Positions 34,896 through 42,691 of a stretch of DNA of 58,947 nucleotides are shown here, one piece after another (position 1 is the first letter of the stretch; each line of letters starts with the position of its first letter). Below the pieces are notes generated by a model. It was not told the DNA's origin. It was given only the letters and a program-made list of their open reading frames with translations, and did not search any database. The DNA is from Myxococcales bacterium (GTDB lineage: Bacteria; Myxococcota_A; UBA9042), in assembly GCA_009692425.1 (NCBI GenBank), contig SHZF01000022.1:1-58947 (forward strand), in the 5' to 3' direction. The translations under genes were made by a program, and so were the position numbers.

Positions 34896-36227
34896 ATGAC
34901 CGTCACCGCTGCTGCAACGTCGCCGCCCGCCCCTACGGACCGGCGGATGCGCGCCTGGCGCTGGAAGGTATCCCTCGCCACCTGGCTCTGTTACGTCGGC
35001 TACTACTTTCCGCGCAAGCCCTTCAGCATCGTCAAAGGCGACCTCGGCACCGCGCTGCACTTCGATTCCGAGATGCTCGCGTGGATTTGGACGACCTACC
35101 TCATCGCGTACACCATCGGGCAGTTCGTGTCAGGCGCCGTCGGGCCGCGGTTCGGACCCCGGCTCATGCTGCTGGTCGGCATGGGGGTCTGCGCCGTGAC
35201 GGCGGTTGCGACCAGCTTCGCCAACCAGTTTGCGTGGTTCGTGACGCTGATGGCCGTGCTCGGGCTGTTCCAGGCCACGGGTTGGTCGAACGCGGTCGGC
35301 ACGATGGCCGCTTGGTTCCACCGCGGCGAACGCGGCACCGTGATGGGCGTCTGGTCCACCTGCTTCCAGGTCGGCAATGTCGCTGCGGCCGTGCTGGCCT
35401 CGTGGGTGCTGGGCTGGGCCGGATTCCGCGCGCCGTTCACGGCCGGCGCGCTCGCCATGATGGTCGTGTGGGTGGTCGTCTACTTCTACCAACGCAACCG
35501 CCCCGAAGACGTCGGTCTGCCTCCCGTGCGCGACCCGGCCGCAGCGCGCCCTGCCTCCGACCCGGCGACATCGGTTGACCCCACGGCGTCCCGCGCAGAA
35601 CCATCTGACGGCCCCGTGCGCTGGGACACCTCGACGTGGATCACCGTGCTGCTCGTGGGCGTCGCGTACTTCGGCATGAAGTTCATCCGCTACGCGCTGG
35701 ATTCGTGGGCCCCGTACTTCCTCAAGCTGAACTTCGGCCTGAGCGGCGAGAAGGCCGGCTACGTCTCGACCCTGTTTGGCATCGCGGGCATCGTGGGCGT
35801 GGTCGCGTCGGGCTGGGTGAGCGACCGCTGGTTCGGTGGGCGCCGGGCGTTGCTGAGTTTCGTGATGATCCTCGCGACGCTGGCGGCAACGTTGGCGATG
35901 TTTACGGTGGGAACGACGGGCGTCGTGGCCTTTTCTGCCACGATAGCGCTGGTCGGCTTTGCCCTGCACGGTCCCGACGCCCTGCTGACCGGCGCCGGCG
36001 CGATGGACATCGGCAAGGGCCTCGGTGCCGTGCGGGCCGCTGGCATCATCTCCGGCATCGGTTCAGCGGGCTCGGTCGTCCAAGAGATTTTCATCGGCAA
36101 GCTCTACAAGTCTTCCGGCGGCGACATCGCGCCAGTGCTGGTCAGCCTGTTCGGTGCGGCGTTGCTGGCGACGGTGTGCATCGGCACGATCGTGTGGCGC
36201 AACCGCCGCGGGCTGTCGGACGTGTAG
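34896..36227 (+). CDS. MFS transporter, organophosphate:phosphate antiporter (GlpT/UhpC type)
   Basis: A 443-residue major facilitator with about 12 helices. The first helix region reads YVGYYFPRKPFSIVK, matching the YYxxRxxF motif of GlpT/UhpT/UhpC proteins. A cytoplasmic loop after helix 6 is Pro/Ala/Asp-rich. The family exchanges glycerol-3-phosphate or hexose phosphates for phosphate, or acts as a sensor. glpD lies 5 kb downstream, making glycerol-3-phosphate a fair guess, though the genes are not adjacent. The open frame extends back into the tRNA; ATG 34896, preceded by GAAG, is the proper start. Its stop is 3 bp from the end of a convergent gene. Confidence 0.88.
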   Translation: MTVTAAATSPPAPTDRRMRAWRWKVSLATWLCYVGYYFPRKPFSIVKGDLGTALHFDSEMLAWIWTTYLIAYTIGQFVSGAVGPRFGPRLMLLVGMGVCAVTAVATSFANQFAWFVTLMAVLGLFQATGWSNAVGTMAAWFHRGERGTVMGVWSTCFQVGNVAAAVLASWVLGWAGFRAPFTAGALAMMVVWVVVYFYQRNRPEDVGLPPVRDPAAARPASDPATSVDPTASRAEPSDGPVRWDTSTWITVLLVGVAYFGMKFIRYALDSWAPYFLKLNFGLSGEKAGYVSTLFGIAGIVGVVASGWVSDRWFGGRRALLSFVMILATLAATLAMFTVGTTGVVAFSATIALVGFALHGPDALLTGAGAMDIGKGLGAVRAAGIISGIGSAGSVVQEIFIGKLYKSSGGDIAPVLVSLFGAALLATVCIGTIVWRNRRGLSDV

Positions 36228-36230
36228 CCG

Positions 36231-36860
36231 TCAGGCCGCAGGCACGCGTCCGCGCAGCGCGTCTGCCAGCGCCAACGTCGCGCCGATCACGGAGCGGCCG
36301 ACGCCAGCCAGAGACGGCGTCGCAGTCGGGAGCGCCCACAGCGTGCTGCGCGTTGGCGCGGCCTCGGGGTCCAGGCGTTCGAAGACTGCGGCGACCACGC
36401 CGAGCGCTGCGGCAAGTTCGAACAATGCGATCGGCGACGGGCGTTCGACCAACGCCGCTGGCGCCGCGCAGTAGCGAATGCCCGTCGCCCTGGCCAACTG
36501 CCACACCATTTCTTCTGCGGCGGCCGGCGTCGTGCCGGCACTCCAGGCGAGCGGGACCTCGTGCAGGTGGGCGAGCGTGTTGCGTACGACCTGCTGGGCG
36601 CGCTCGAGGTCGGCCGCGTGCGTGGCGAGGTCGGGGTCGTACTCGGCCAAGGCACGCCCGGCAACGTGGCGGTGCAACTCAGCCAGCGCCGGCAGCAATT
36701 CGACGTATACGGCAGCCGCGGCTGCGACGTGGGCGGTCGCGGCAGCCCAGGCAGGGTGCCCCAGGTCGAGGGCGCCCGGGCGCGCGGCGCGGTCCAGTTC
36801 AGCGGCGGCGGCCTGCCAAGCTGCGGCGGCGCGCCCTTCGAAATCGGGTTCCAAGGCCAT
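36231..36860 (-). CDS. Helical protein of unknown function, last gene of the pseudokinase group
   Basis: A 209-residue Ala/Leu-rich protein, probably all helical, without a signal peptide or membrane segment. No family is recognised. GGGAGGA five to six bases before the ATG is a strong ribosome-binding site, supporting real expression. It follows the pseudokinase gene by 27 bp on the same strand, so the two are probably co-transcribed and may work together. The Ala bias could reflect base composition, but the codon pattern is that of a true gene. Confidence 0.7.
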   Translation of the reverse strand: MALEPDFEGRAAAAWQAAAAELDRAARPGALDLGHPAWAAATAHVAAAAAVYVELLPALAELHRHVAGRALAEYDPDLATHAADLERAQQVVRNTLAHLHEVPLAWSAGTTPAAAEEMVWQLARATGIRYCAAPAALVERPSPIALFELAAALGVVAAVFERLDPEAAPTRSTLWALPTATPSLAGVGRSVIGATLALADALRGRVPAA

Positions 36861-36887
36861 GACCGTCCTCCCTAGTTGGCTACAATC

Positions 36888-38246
36888 CTATGGATTGCTT
36901 TCGAAAAGTACGCGGGGTGCGGGCCGCGGCGGCGGAGGCGCGGGCGGAGGCGCCGATCGGACCCGCTCCGCTTCGCGAAAGCTCCGCTCCATGCGCTCGG
37001 TGCGATGAATGCCAATGGCGGCGATGACAAACGCAATCAGGCACAAGACCGTCACGAGTACGAGGCGGGCCAGCAGGTTGCGGCCCCGTTGTTCGGCGCG
37101 CGCCCGCGACAAATCGCGTTCGGCATCGAGGCGGGCCAGCGCAGCCCGCACGCGCGGGTCACCAGTTCCGGGCACGGGCGCGGCCCCCATTGCCCCACCT
37201 GGGTCCACTGCGGCACCCATGGCAGCGGCGACGCGCGCCACCTTCGCCGAAGACGAGCGCGCTCCTACAGCCACTGCGTCGCCGGCCGGGCCAAAGCGGT
37301 CCTCGTAGCGCGCGGCCCCGGCATACGCTGCAAGCGGCACGAGCGCCGATCCGATCGCCCACGGCGCGAGCACCCGCACGCCCTCGACGAGTTGTGTCGG
37401 GCGCCCCTCGCACGCTGCCTGCAGGCACGCTGCCAGGTCAGCCAGCGCGCCCGCCCGCGCCCATGGCGTCGATGCCATGCCGCGCCCGATGACGCTGCCG
37501 AGATTGGGCACCGCGGTGTCCAACGCCTCCAGGTCCTCGTGCACGGGCCCGCGCCCAGCCAGGTGGCGCACGAGCCCCGCTGTCGGCGCGGCGTGGACGT
37601 GGCGGTGCAGCGCGGTCCACGCGACGAGCGCGCACAAGCTGTAGGTGTCGCTGCCCGCGGTCGGAGCCTGGCCTTCGAGCACCTCGGGCGCCACGACTTC
37701 CGGAATTCCGAACAACTGGCCCCACGCCGACGCGTCGGAAACCGGCAACGCACCGCGCGCCAACGCGACGATGAGCGGCAGGCCGACGGCGTGCAGGCGC
37801 ACGGTCGCCACGCCGTCGGCTCCCGGCGGGCACAAGAACGCGAGTTCAGGCTGCAGGTTGCCGCAGCACAGTTTGGCCGCGTGCGCCTCCAACACCCCGC
37901 GCACCGCGTCCAGCCACAAGGAGCCCAACAGGGCCGCACTCGTGGGGCGTGCGCGCGGCACCACCTCGCCCAAGTGACTGCCGCGCGGCAGTGCGCACGC
38001 CAGCCGCAGCACGCGGGCCTGGCCGCCGCTGCGCACGCCGAGTTCCGCCCGGATGGCCCCCGCGAGCGCCGGGTTGTGCAGTTCGCGCCAGCGGTCGGCC
38101 AATCCCAAGGCGGCGCTCGGGTCCGCGGTGTCGAGCGTGACCTCGAGCGCGAGTTCGGCTCCCGTGTCCGTGTCGAGCGCGACCGCGTGCCCCCAGTCTG
38201 CCGCAATGAGCAGCCGGGGCGCCGACCCCGCGCCGCGCCCTCTCAT
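36888..38246 (-). CDS. Membrane-anchored pseudokinase (Ser/Thr-kinase-like)
   Basis: A 452-residue protein whose first 300 residues track a bacterial Ser/Thr kinase in order. VALDTDTGAELALEV corresponds to the VAIK strand, with Lys replaced by Glu. HAAKLCCGNLQPELAFL corresponds to the HRDLKPEN loop, with His, Arg and the catalytic Asp lost. RLHAVGLP stands at DFG, with Asp lost. GIPEVVAPEVLEGQAP matches the APE segment, and SDTYSLCALVAWTAL matches the DVYSLG helix. All catalytic residues are therefore absent while the fold is kept. One transmembrane helix lies near residues 400-425 (LVLVTVLCLIAFVIAAIGI), followed by a short Pro-rich tail. ATG 38246 overlaps the upstream aldolase stop by 4 nt. 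A scaffold or ligand-sensing role is inferred. Confidence 0.8.
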   Translation of the reverse strand: MRGRGAGSAPRLLIAADWGHAVALDTDTGAELALEVTLDTADPSAALGLADRWRELHNPALAGAIRAELGVRSGGQARVLRLACALPRGSHLGEVVPRARPTSAALLGSLWLDAVRGVLEAHAAKLCCGNLQPELAFLCPPGADGVATVRLHAVGLPLIVALARGALPVSDASAWGQLFGIPEVVAPEVLEGQAPTAGSDTYSLCALVAWTALHRHVHAAPTAGLVRHLAGRGPVHEDLEALDTAVPNLGSVIGRGMASTPWARAGALADLAACLQAACEGRPTQLVEGVRVLAPWAIGSALVPLAAYAGAARYEDRFGPAGDAVAVGARSSSAKVARVAAAMGAAVDPGGAMGAAPVPGTGDPRVRAALARLDAERDLSRARAEQRGRNLLARLVLVTVLCLIAFVIAAIGIHRTERMERSFREAERVRSAPPPAPPPPRPAPRVLFESNP

Positions 38247-39034
38247 CCGCGACTCCGCGCGCCGAACCGCTCGAGCACCGCTGCAACGACGCGGGCCTCT
38301 TCCACGCCGCCGGGGCCTTGTCCGGTGGGTTCGGGTGCTGGACAGGCCTTGGCTGTGTCGCGGTAGGGCGGCGCCACGGGGTGCGCGATCGCATACAGGC
38401 GGTCGACTTCGCGCGGAGGGATCGGCACGGCGCCGCCCATCATCCGCACCGTGCAGTAGATGAGCGCGGTGTGCTCCAACGCATCGAGACGCCCCAGCGC
38501 GCCGTCGAGGTCCGCCCCGAGCGTCACGGAGCCGTGGCGCTCCATCAGGATCACGTCGTAGCACGCCAAGTATTCGCCCAGCGCCGCGGGCACGTCTGGG
38601 GTGGTCGGCGTGGTGTAGGGCGCGGTCGCGATCTGGCCGCAGGCGAACACGACCTCCGAGACGAGCACTTCGCTCAGCCGGCCACCGGCGAGCTGATAGG
38701 CGATGGCCAGGGGCGGATGGGCATGGATGACGGCGTGCACGTCCGGTCTGCGCCGGTACGCTTCGAGGTGCAGCGCAATTTCGCTCGACGGCTTGCGCTG
38801 CGCCCCACCAGAGCCTCGCGTTGCCAGCGGCCGGCCCGCCAGGTCGGTGATCACGATGTCTTCGGGTCGCAGCCGCCCCTTGTGGACGCCAGACGGCGTG
38901 GTCGCGATGCGATCGCCCGCCAGGCGCACGCTCAGGTTGCCGTCGGTCGCACCCGAAAGGTGGCGCTCGTAGATTTCGCGCGCCGTCGCCGCGATCGCTT
39001 GGCGGGCGGCAGCTTCGTCTAGGGTGCGGCGCAC
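38243..39034 (-). CDS. Class II aldolase/adducin family protein
   Basis: A 263-residue protein of the fuculose-phosphate aldolase fold. It has GNLSVR, TPSGVHKGRL, the catalytic acid in SSEIALHLEAY, the zinc ligands of HAHPPLA, and the third His in MERHGSVTLG. The family carries out retro-aldol, epimerase or dehydratase steps on sugar phosphates. The open frame reaches 39124, inside the neighbouring gene, but GTG 39034 has GAGG six bases upstream and avoids the overlap. The last 40 residues after the core are an extension of unknown use. It leads a tightly coupled group with the pseudokinase. Confidence 0.85.
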   Translation of the reverse strand: MRRTLDEAAARQAIAATAREIYERHLSGATDGNLSVRLAGDRIATTPSGVHKGRLRPEDIVITDLAGRPLATRGSGGAQRKPSSEIALHLEAYRRRPDVHAVIHAHPPLAIAYQLAGGRLSEVLVSEVVFACGQIATAPYTTPTTPDVPAALGEYLACYDVILMERHGSVTLGADLDGALGRLDALEHTALIYCTVRMMGGAVPIPPREVDRLYAIAHPVAPPYRDTAKACPAPEPTGQGPGGVEEARVVAAVLERFGARSRG

Positions 39035-39063
39035 GGGCGGCCTCGCGCGTGGGGGCAAGTCGG

Positions 39064-39498
39064 TCAGCGGTTCCGGTTCGCGGCGAACTCCTTCCCGGTG
39101 AACGAGAACGCGTCGATCTTCCAACTGTTGCCCACCTTTGCCAAGGCGACGTCATAGCGCGTCCCGATCGCCTTGTCGCCCATCCGGCGCAGTTTCACGA
39201 CTGCGCGGTCGCCATCGACGTCGACTCCCTCGACGTTTTCCGTCACGAGGTAGTAGTACGGGTGGCGCGCTGAGGAACGCACGTCGTCGGCGCGCGCCAA
39301 CGCGAGCAGGCCAGCCATGAGCGGGCGAGAATCGTCGGTGAATCCATCAAGAAATCCAGCCTCGTCGCCCAGCATCGCACACGACGCGGTGCGCAGGAAT
39401 GCGTCGCCGGGGCTCTCGGAGTACAGGAACTTCCAATAGACAAACGCGGCGCCTGCAATCAGGGCCAGCACGAGCAACGTCACCAGGAGTTTCTTCAC
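39064..39498 (-). CDS. Small exported or membrane-anchored protein of unknown function
   Basis: A 144-residue protein with an N-terminal hydrophobic helix (LLVTLLVLALIAGAAFVYW), followed by a soluble domain. The domain ends in DVALAKVGNSWKIDAFSF, reminiscent of small lumazine-binding/NTF2-like domains that close with a WKID strand; this is only a resemblance. The start is GTG 39498, the last member of a 20-bp tandem array in which each upstream copy reads as a GTG-initiated 7-codon frame. It is followed 29 bp later by the aldolase gene. Confidence 0.65.
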   Translation of the reverse strand: MKKLLVTLLVLALIAGAAFVYWKFLYSESPGDAFLRTASCAMLGDEAGFLDGFTDDSRPLMAGLLALARADDVRSSARHPYYYLVTENVEGVDVDGDRAVVKLRRMGDKAIGTRYDVALAKVGNSWKIDAFSFTGKEFAANRNR

Positions 39499-39570
39499 GG
39501 CACACGACTCTTCTTCACGGCAGACGACTTTTCTTCACGGCGGACGACTTTTCTTCACGGCGCACGACCT
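39491..39570 (-). repeat. 20-bp tandem array of overlapping micro-ORFs into a gene start
   Basis: Four 20-bp units run head to tail. On the minus strand, each of the three upstream GTG triplets opens a 7-codon frame: MKKSRPP, MKKSRLP and MKKSRVP. Each ends in a TGA that overlaps the next GTG as GTGA. The fourth GTG is the start of the 144-residue gene (MKKLLVT). The unit is 20 bp, so successive starts lie in different frames. Whether any micro-ORF is translated is unknown. Confidence 0.85.
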
Positions 39571-39626
39571 GGGCGGGCACGACCCACCGCGCGCTTGCGA
39601 TCGTGCGGCGCGACTCGGCTGCGGCG

Positions 39627-40046
39627 CTACTCAGCAGCAGGAGGACGCAGGTTGGCATAGAACGCATCCATGTCGAGCAGGTCAATGCGCCACTGGCCTT
39701 CGACCAGACGCATCGGCACGCTCACCTTGCGGTTGCCCTGCACGACCACCACCTCCGCCCGGCGACCGCGCTCGATCGCCTCCTTGACCTCACCCTTTGG
39801 CAGCAGCGCGGGCGATGGCTTGCCGTCGCGCAACACCCGAAAGGCGCGCCCCGACTGGCTGACGACGCCCGGCGCTGCTTCGAGCAGGGTTCGCGAGCGC
39901 GGTTCGAGCAGGTCAAGGAACGCGGCGTCATCGCGCGACTGCAGGGCCTGGCGGGCGTTGCCGTACACGATCTCCGGCGCATCGCGGCAGGCGACCAGCG
40001 CGAACAAGGCGAGCGACATGGCAAGGGGCAGGCGGGCGGCGTGCAT
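39627..40046 (-). CDS. Small lipoprotein of unknown function
   Basis: A 139-residue lipoprotein with signal peptide MHAARLPLAMSLALFALVAC; the acylated Cys is residue 20. The mature part starts RDAPEIVYGNARQALQSRDD and ends with a strand pair containing VEGQWRIDLLDMDAF. This resembles the WKID-type ending of the 144-residue protein that follows on the same strand, so the two may be distant relatives with an NTF2-like fold (inference). The frame opens to 40115, but ATG 40046 starts a proper signal peptide. Confidence 0.75.
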   Translation of the reverse strand: MHAARLPLAMSLALFALVACRDAPEIVYGNARQALQSRDDAAFLDLLEPRSRTLLEAAPGVVSQSGRAFRVLRDGKPSPALLPKGEVKEAIERGRRAEVVVVQGNRKVSVPMRLVEGQWRIDLLDMDAFYANLRPPAAE

Positions 40047-40144
40047 GACGGCTCGGCACGTCGCACGCCGGTGCGGCGAAGTCAAGCTCACGGGGCGACG
40101 GTCTCTGCGCGTCATCTCATCGAACCGGCACTGCGGATGGCACG

Positions 40145-40173
40145 TTGCCGTCGGCGCGCCCCTGCCCTACAGT
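40145..40173 (+). promoter_or_regulatory. Candidate promoter of the deoxynucleoside kinase-glpD group
   Basis: TTGCCG (40145-40150) and TACAGT (40168-40173) are exactly 17 bp apart, each four of six to consensus, in the divergent gap before the kinase start at 40199. The position argues against the in-frame TTG at 40145 being a start codon. Confidence 0.5.
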
Positions 40174-40198
40174 CACCCGGCCGCCGCGGAGCCTCGCT

Positions 40199-40954
40199 GT
40201 GCCATCCCCATCGCCCGCATTGCAGCGCCCGTCGCCTCAACGGCTACACGTCGTCGATCCGCGCCCCCCGGAGGCAGCGCTGCTGGGCCGCGCCCGCTTC
40301 GTCGCCGTTGCGGGCAACATCGGCGCCGGCAAGTCGACGTTGACGGCGTGGTTGGCGGCCCAGTTCCGCATCCAGCCGTTCTACGAGTCCAACGACGCCA
40401 ACCCGTACCTGACTGATTTCTATGCCGACATGGCGCGGTTCGCGTTCCACAGTCAGATGTACTTCCTGTCAGCGAAGTTCCGCGCTCACCTCGAATTGGC
40501 GCGCTGTCTCGGGGCCGATCCGCAGACCGTGTTCGTGCAGGACCGCACGATTTACGAAGACGCCGAGATTTTCGCGCGCACCCTGCACACCCGGGGCGTG
40601 ATGGACGCCCGCGACTTCCAGACCTATCTGGCCATGTACGAGGGGATTCGCGCGGCGCTGCCCAAACCGGACCTGCTCATTTTCCTGCGCTGTTCGCTGC
40701 GTGGCCTGCACCGCCGCATCGCCGCACGCGGCCGGCCGGAAGAGCAGGCGATCGACCCCAAGTACCTCGGCGCGCTCCAGCGGGCCTACGAGGCGTGGTT
40801 CGAGCGCTACGATCTCGGCCCCAAGATGGTCATCGAGACCGAGCAGTTGGACTATCTCGCGGACGTGTTCGACCGCCAGGACCTCGTGAGCGCGATTGAT
40901 GCCATGCTCGGTGGGCGCGCCCAAGCCTTTGCGCCCGCACCCCGCGCCGACTAG
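40199..40954 (+). CDS. Deoxynucleoside kinase
   Basis: A 251-residue kinase of the deoxyadenosine/deoxyguanosine/thymidine (dNK) family. It has the P-loop GNIGAGKST, the substrate-pocket FESND-like YESNDANPY, the DRTIYEDAEIF motif (DRS/E type) and the LID arginines in SLRGLHRRIAARGRPEE. It phosphorylates deoxynucleosides for dNTP salvage in the cytoplasm. GTG 40199, with GGAG seven bases upstream, is preferred over TTG 40145, which coincides with a -35-like box. The preference among dA, dG, dC and dT cannot be read safely. glpD follows within about 50 bp. Confidence 0.88.
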   Translation: MPSPSPALQRPSPQRLHVVDPRPPEAALLGRARFVAVAGNIGAGKSTLTAWLAAQFRIQPFYESNDANPYLTDFYADMARFAFHSQMYFLSAKFRAHLELARCLGADPQTVFVQDRTIYEDAEIFARTLHTRGVMDARDFQTYLAMYEGIRAALPKPDLLIFLRCSLRGLHRRIAARGRPEEQAIDPKYLGALQRAYEAWFERYDLGPKMVIETEQLDYLADVFDRQDLVSAIDAMLGGRAQAFAPAPRAD

Positions 40955-41005
40955 CATTCTGCGGCTCGTACGCGGGTGTCCATCCCTTTCGCAGCGACCC
41001 ACGCC

Positions 41006-42691
41006 ATGGCCTTCTCCCTCCGCGAGCGCCCTGCGCTGGTCGACCGCCTCCGCAGCGGGGTGTTCGATCTCCTCGTGGTCGGGGGCGGCGTGACCGGAGC
41101 CGGCGTTCTGCGCGACGCGGCGCTGCGCGGGCTCAAGGTGGCCTTGGTCGAACGCGGCGATTTTGCGTGCGGCACTTCGTCGCGGTCGTCCAAGTTGGTC
41201 CACGGCGGCCTGCGCTACCTCGAGATGGGCGACGTCGCGCTGGTGTTCGAGGCCGTGCGCGAGCGCCAGCGGCTGATGAAGCTGGCGCCGCACCTCGCGC
41301 GTCCGCAGGCGTTCCTGTTGCCGGTGTTCCGCCCGCGCCGGCGCCACAGCATCTTCGCGCTCGACATCGGGCTCACGCTCTACGACATGCTGGCCGCATT
41401 CGCAGGCGTGCTGCGCCACAAGGCCGTGCGTGCGCGCGGGCTGCGCAAGATGGAACCGCTGCTGAAACGCGATGACCTGCAGGGGGGCGTGCGGTACTAC
41501 GATGCGATGACCGACGATGCCCGCCTCGTGTTGGCCAATGTGCGTGATGGCGTCGAGGCGGGGGGTGTCGCCGTGTCGCGCGTGAGCTTCGTCGAGCCAC
41601 AATTCCGCCAAGGGCGGTTCGTCAGCGCGCTCGTCAAGGACGAGTGGACCGGTGACATGATGCGCGTCGCTGCCCACGGCCTCGTGCTGGCCGGTGGACC
41701 TTGGACCGACGACCTGCGCGGACGGATCGGCGCCAAGGCGGAACTCCGCGCGTTGCGGCCATCGAAGGGTGTGCACATCGTCGTCACGCGCGACCGCCTG
41801 CCGCTGAGCCAGGCGGTGATGATGACCGCCGCCGACGGTCGTATCGTCTTCGCGCTGCCGTGGAGCCACGCCACCGTACTCGGCACAACCGACACGCCGT
41901 GGGACGGCCCGCCAGACGATCCGCCGACGACGCTGGAGGATGCGCGCTACCTGCTCGACACCGCGAATGCCCACTTCGATCCACCCGGCGGTCCCTTGGC
42001 ACCGACCGACGTCGTTTCGAGCTGGGGCGGCATCCGACCGCTCGTCGCCGCGGACTCCTCTAGCACGTACAACGCCTCGCGCGAGCACCTCGTGGCGACG
42101 GACCCACGCGGCATCGTGACGATTTCTGGCGGCAAGCTGACGACCTACCGCGTCATGGCCGAAGAAGCACTCGACGCAGCGATCTCCCTGTTGCCGCCAG
42201 GTCGCGCGGCAGCGGCACAGCCTGGGCGGACGCAGACCCTGCCGTTGCCGGGCGCGCGTACGATTGCGGGGCGCCACCGCGCGCTCGAAGAAGTGGCGAC
42301 CCGACTGCACGACCAGCACGGGATCGACCCGGCATTGGCGACCCTGCTGGCGCAACGCTATGGCGACGAGGCCGCCGCCGTGGTTGCGCTGGCCCGCGAG
42401 GAGCCCGATGGTCTGGTCCCCGTCGTCGCGGGGGCTCCCGTCGTGTGGGGCGAACTGCGCTGGGCGGCGCAGCACGAGATGGCGCTGAGCCTGGTGGATG
42501 CCGCCGTGCGCCGCACCCCGTTGTACTATACGGTGGGCGTCCGGCTGCACGATTGCGCCGACGAGATCGCGCGGCGGTTTTGTGGCTGGTTGGGGCTGCC
42601 GGCCGACCGGGCCCCGGAACTCGCCATCGAATTGCGCCAGCACATCGACCGCCACGCCATCCTGGCACGCGAGACGCCCCATGCCGCGTGA
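41006..42691 (+). CDS. glpD: FAD-dependent glycerol-3-phosphate dehydrogenase
   Basis: A 561-residue flavoenzyme of the aerobic GlpD family. It has the FAD site DLLVVGGGVTGAGVLRDAAL, the signature DFACGTSSRSSKLVHGGLRYLE, a central FALPWSHATVLGTTDTPW, the GGKLTTYRVMAEEA segment and a C-terminal helical domain. It oxidises glycerol-3-phosphate to dihydroxyacetone phosphate and passes electrons to quinone at the inner membrane. ATG 41006 is preferred; GTG 40976 would add ten residues. The stop overlaps the next gene by 11 bp. With the OPA antiporter at 34896 and class I aldolase at 45644 it fits glycerol-3-phosphate use feeding the triose pool. Confidence 0.93.
   Translation: MAFSLRERPALVDRLRSGVFDLLVVGGGVTGAGVLRDAALRGLKVALVERGDFACGTSSRSSKLVHGGLRYLEMGDVALVFEAVRERQRLMKLAPHLARPQAFLLPVFRPRRRHSIFALDIGLTLYDMLAAFAGVLRHKAVRARGLRKMEPLLKRDDLQGGVRYYDAMTDDARLVLANVRDGVEAGGVAVSRVSFVEPQFRQGRFVSALVKDEWTGDMMRVAAHGLVLAGGPWTDDLRGRIGAKAELRALRPSKGVHIVVTRDRLPLSQAVMMTAADGRIVFALPWSHATVLGTTDTPWDGPPDDPPTTLEDARYLLDTANAHFDPPGGPLAPTDVVSSWGGIRPLVAADSSSTYNASREHLVATDPRGIVTISGGKLTTYRVMAEEALDAAISLLPPGRAAAAQPGRTQTLPLPGARTIAGRHRALEEVATRLHDQHGIDPALATLLAQRYGDEAAAVVALAREEPDGLVPVVAGAPVVWGELRWAAQHEMALSLVDAAVRRTPLYYTVGVRLHDCADEIARRFCGWLGLPADRAPELAIELRQHIDRHAILARETPHAA

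Noticed and set aside
36881-36886. TACAAT as a promoter -10 element on the plus strand
   Set aside because: No plus-strand gene follows; the genes on both sides are on the minus strand, and the hexamer overlaps the intergenic gap and the end of the pseudokinase gene.
40145-40198. TTG at 40145 as the start of the deoxynucleoside kinase
   Set aside because: It coincides with a -35-like box with well-spaced -10, and GTG 40199 has a good Shine-Dalgarno.
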